Part shown: piece by piece, positions 63,570 through 64,000 of the stretch
How positions within the stretch are numbered: position 1 is the first letter of the stretch
How the letters are laid out: the number at the start of each line of letters is the position of its first letter
NCBI GenBank assembly: GCA_038002745.1
Contig: JBBODD010000001.1
Location: 3,410,001 to 3,474,000, forward strand
Reading direction: 5' to 3'
Length of the DNA stretch: 64,000 bases
From: Bacillus sp. FSL H8-0547
GTDB lineage: Bacteria > Bacillota > Bacilli > Bacillales > Bacillaceae
Program-made: the position numbers and the translations under genes
The notes under the pieces: generated by a model
Database searches by the model: none
The model's input: the letters and a program-made list of their open reading frames with translations, nothing else
What the model was told of the DNA's origin: nothing

Positions 63570-64000
63570 ATGCAAATTAAAGATCAGCTTACAAATCTAA
63601 AACCCTACCAGCCGGGCAAGCCTATTGAAGAAGTGAAGAGAGAATACAATCTGACTCATATCGTCAAGCTTGCTTCTAATGAAAATCCATACGGCAGCTC
63701 CGAAGCTGCCAAGGCAGCCATCCAGAATGAACTGAATCAGCTTGCCATCTATCCGGATGGCTACAGCGCCATGCTGCGCGAAAAGCTTGCTTCATTCCTG
63801 AACGTCAGCGAGTCTGAGCTGATTTTCGGAAATGGTTCAGATGAAATCGTTCAGATCATTTGCCGTGCGTTCTTGAAGCCGGGGACAAATACCGTTATGG
63901 CTACGCCAACTTTTCCCCAGTACCGTCATAATGCGGTGATTGAAGGAGCAGAGATCAGAGAAATTCCACTTGTGGACGGATACCATGATCTTGATGCGAT
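63570..64000 (+). CDS. hisC: Histidinol-phosphate aminotransferase HisC (3' end outside window)
   Basis: First 143 codons of a PLP aminotransferase, cut by the window end. Family features: [16 protein letters not shown] at the N-terminus, [27 protein letters not shown] and [15 protein letters not shown] with the PLP-phosphate-binding start, then [16 protein letters not shown] precedes the start. In Bacillus this gene serves both histidine and aromatic amino acid synthesis and follows trpA in the supraoperon. Confidence 0.94.
   Translation, partial: MQIKDQLTNLKPYQPGKPIEEVKREYNLTHIVKLASNENPYGSSEAAKAAIQNELNQLAIYPDGYSAMLREKLASFLNVSESELIFGNGSDEIVQIICRAFLKPGTNTVMATPTFPQYRHNAVIEGAEIREIPLVDGYHDLDA

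Overview
This is low-to-mid GC Firmicutes chromosome. Gene content and order closely follow the Bacillus subtilis resA-to-hisC segment: resABCDE, sigX-rsiX, serA, ribU, fer, ypbB-recQ-ypbDEF, mecB, gudB, ypdA, ansA, prsW, sleB-ypeB, ypfA-ypfB-cmk, ypfD, fni, yphAB, der-gpsA, yphEF, spoIVA, hbs, folE-mtrB, hepS-menG-hepT, ndk, cheR, aroCBH-trpEDCFBA-hisC. Spore genes (spoIVA, sleB, ypeB, yphB) and a bacillithiol-type reductase (ypdA) fit a spore-forming Bacillaceae species. I cannot name the species. It is not B. subtilis: several loci are inserted or missing relative to it.

Region by region. 1-5.8 kb: cytochrome c biogenesis genes resABC, then the ResDE redox two-component system. 5.8-7.8 kb: a cobalamin cassette lying between resE and sigX (B12 riboswitch with terminator, DUF4430 lipoprotein, ECF S component, PduO-type adenosyltransferase). 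7.9-9.6 kb: sigX-rsiX behind a self-type ECF promoter. 9.6-12.5 kb: an AT-rich accessory island of five small genes. 12.6-14.7 kb: an IS110-family (IS1111-like) element inserted inside a palindromic repeat. 14.9-18 kb: an M23/LysM peptidase, a PHP phosphatase and an orphan PAS kinase. 18-28.6 kb: serA, riboflavin uptake under an FMN riboswitch, ferredoxin, RecQ, YpbDEF, a CBS/ACT protein, a B12-dependent LitR/CarH-type regulator and mecB. 28.7-40 kb: gudB, ypdA, ansA, prsW, the germination pair sleB-ypeB, ypfA-cmk-plsC-ypfD and fni. 40-53 kb: conserved Bacillus core genes. 53.1-53.6 kb: a 52-bp tandem repeat array. 53.8 kb to the end: cheR and the aro-trp-his supraoperon, with a complete TRAP-controlled leader. 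The gene for TRAP itself (mtrB) lies 8 kb upstream.

Most notable observation. The IS110-family element can be delimited almost to the base. A 12-bp inverted repeat lies just inside each end, and an AG (CT on the other strand) dinucleotide abuts both ends. Joining the right end to the left end through one AG would create a promoter TTGACA-17 bp-TATCAT. Downstream of the transposase is a foldable RNA with two consecutive internal loops. In each loop the 5' side is the reverse complement of the right half of a site and the 3' side is identical to the left half. The first loop matches the chromosomal target and the second matches the element's own joined ends. This is the architecture expected of a bridge/seek RNA, read here by eye only.

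A second theme is vitamin B12. One locus has a riboswitch-controlled uptake and adenosylation cassette. Another has a LitR/CarH-type regulator with a complete AdoCbl-binding signature, which plausibly uses the product of the first.
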